Shown: piece after piece, positions 63,256 to 64,000 of the stretch
Position numbering within the stretch: position 1 is the first letter of the stretch
Layout of the letters: every line of letters starts with the position of its first letter
NCBI RefSeq assembly: GCF_937616625.2
Contig: NC_065575.1
Span: 32,859,001-32,923,000, forward strand
Direction: 5' to 3'
Length of the DNA: 64,000 nt
Origin: Mercurialis annua
Lineage: Eukaryota; Streptophyta; Magnoliopsida; Malpighiales; Euphorbiaceae
Notes under the pieces: model-generated
Database searches by the model: none
Seen by the model: the letters and a program-made list of their open reading frames with translations, nothing else
What the model was told of the DNA's origin: nothing
Program-made: the position numbers and the translations under genes

Positions 63256-64000
63256 TGTAATACCCCAAAATATTTAAGTATTTAATTGGACCATGTGTCC
63301 AGTTCTGAATCGCCAGGGTGGCAATATCGGAAATAATTTCCGAGAAATTATTAGTAATTATGCGGAATTTAATATCATATTCCAATTCTAAAGTTGGAAT
63401 TTAAATTAAAAAGGGATGAATGTCAAGAAAAGTCCCAAACTAGAGTTCAGGGACTAAAGTGGTAATTTAACCAGTTAAGTCCCAAAAAGGGAAATTATTT
63501 CGCCAAGGTCCGTGAAATGTTTCATAGTAATAGTGGTAAAAATTTCGGGTCAATCGGAGACCTTTTAAAATTTGGACGCGGATGCGTTTTGGGCTAAATT
63601 GTAACTTTTGAAAAGTTGAAGGACCAAAACGTAAATTAGCCAATTAAATTTCGAGAATAGCAATTAAAAGATTATTGACGGAAATAAAGGATCAAAGTGG
63701 CTAATTAGCCAACATATCTGTAAAAGAAAGAAAGGAATCAGATGATTCCAGAGAGAAAGAGATGAAACAGAGAGATGAAGAAAGGTTTCGATGATCGATT
63801 ACGATCCGTCGCCGTTTCGCCCGTTTCTCGTCCAAATCGAGCGTTCTTTATATCGATTTGTTCAGAATTCAATTATCTATCATCGTTAAGCTTCAAATTG
63901 AGGTAAGCTTGACGTTTTTTTTGCGAGAATTAGTAAATAAGGGTTAATTCGTTTTAACGAATTAAACGAATTGTAATCGCGTTTCTATTATCGTTTTTGA
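63256..64000 (+). repeat. Start of a Tekay-like LTR, continuing past the window end
   Basis: TGTAATACCCCAAAATATTT is a typical Tekay/Del LTR start. A later block, GATCCGTCGCCGTTTCGCCC near 63805, parallels GATCCGTCCGTTTCTCG of the solo LTR at 58364-61332 on its own strand. The insertion lies just upstream of the hAT transposase reading frame. Whether this is a solo LTR or a full element cannot be seen. Confidence 0.75.

Overview
The window is nuclear DNA from a flowering plant, most likely a eudicot. Evidence: spliced genes with plant-type GT-AG introns, a plant EXO84A exocyst gene, a plant EDR2-like (DUF1336) gene, and plant-specific transposon lineages (Athila and Tat Ty3/gypsy elements, a Tekay-like LTR, an RNase H-bearing LINE, CACTA, MULE, hAT and Stowaway elements, and plant mobile domain genes). 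I cannot name the species. Only two ordinary host genes are present; the rest is nested mobile DNA and AT-rich spacer.

Layout. 1-9582: 3' part of an Athila-like retrotransposon (gag/protease, pol, Athila ORF, polypurine tract, 3' LTR). It sits inside the 3' end of a Tat-lineage element (9583-11984) that carries an antisense ORF and a 3' LTR. 13311-22480: an old LTR fragment split by an 8.7-kb MULE-like element (13461-22203) that contains a decayed LINE, itself hit by a CACTA fragment. 22213-24192: Tat-type debris and an LTR. 25321-27155: a MULE with a perfect 9-bp target duplication, two nested MITEs and a possible captured exon. 28274-29254: a smaller TIR element. 29315-35308: a roughly 6-kb inverted duplication whose arms each carry a decayed plant-mobile-domain gene, joined head to head by an 84-bp spacer. 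36290-36490: a block of palindromes.

Host genes. 36817-39925 (+) is EXO84A in six exons, predicted 745 aa. 40899-44530 (-) is an EDR2-like DUF1336 gene in eight exons, predicted 493 aa, with one GC-AG intron. They converge with about 1 kb between them, and both frames are intact across all predicted splice sites.

44976-48298 holds MITEs and a 441-bp solo LTR. 48769-54380 is the 3' half of a second Tat element in minus orientation (integrase tail, spacer, antisense ORF, LTR) with a complete 1044-bp CACTA element inserted. 54383-55078 is a hAT-like terminus with a GGAAAATTA minisatellite. 55079-63255 is a hAT element whose transposase gene is broken by two solo LTRs lying only 19 bp apart. 63256 to the end is the start of a Tekay-like LTR.

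Main unusual finding. The Athila-like element carries a 17-bp odd palindrome, TGTCTCGAWTCGAGACA, in three clusters of four. Start-to-start spacing is 32-51-32, 32-51-32 and 32-52-32 bp, with unrelated sequence between copies. A related solo LTR (61352-62962) has a different palindrome with the same CTCGAWTCGAG core at 32-41-32 bp, at the same place upstream of the TATA box. The spacings are near whole turns of B-DNA, and neighbouring copies can also pair as 49-nt hairpins. Two other, unrelated families in the window carry their own clusters of short CpG-containing palindromes (GTGCACGTTCGTGCAC type in a Tekay-like LTR; CGCGGAAGTCTTCCGCG type at the ends of the inverted duplication). All coordinates and comparisons were made by eye, without alignment software.
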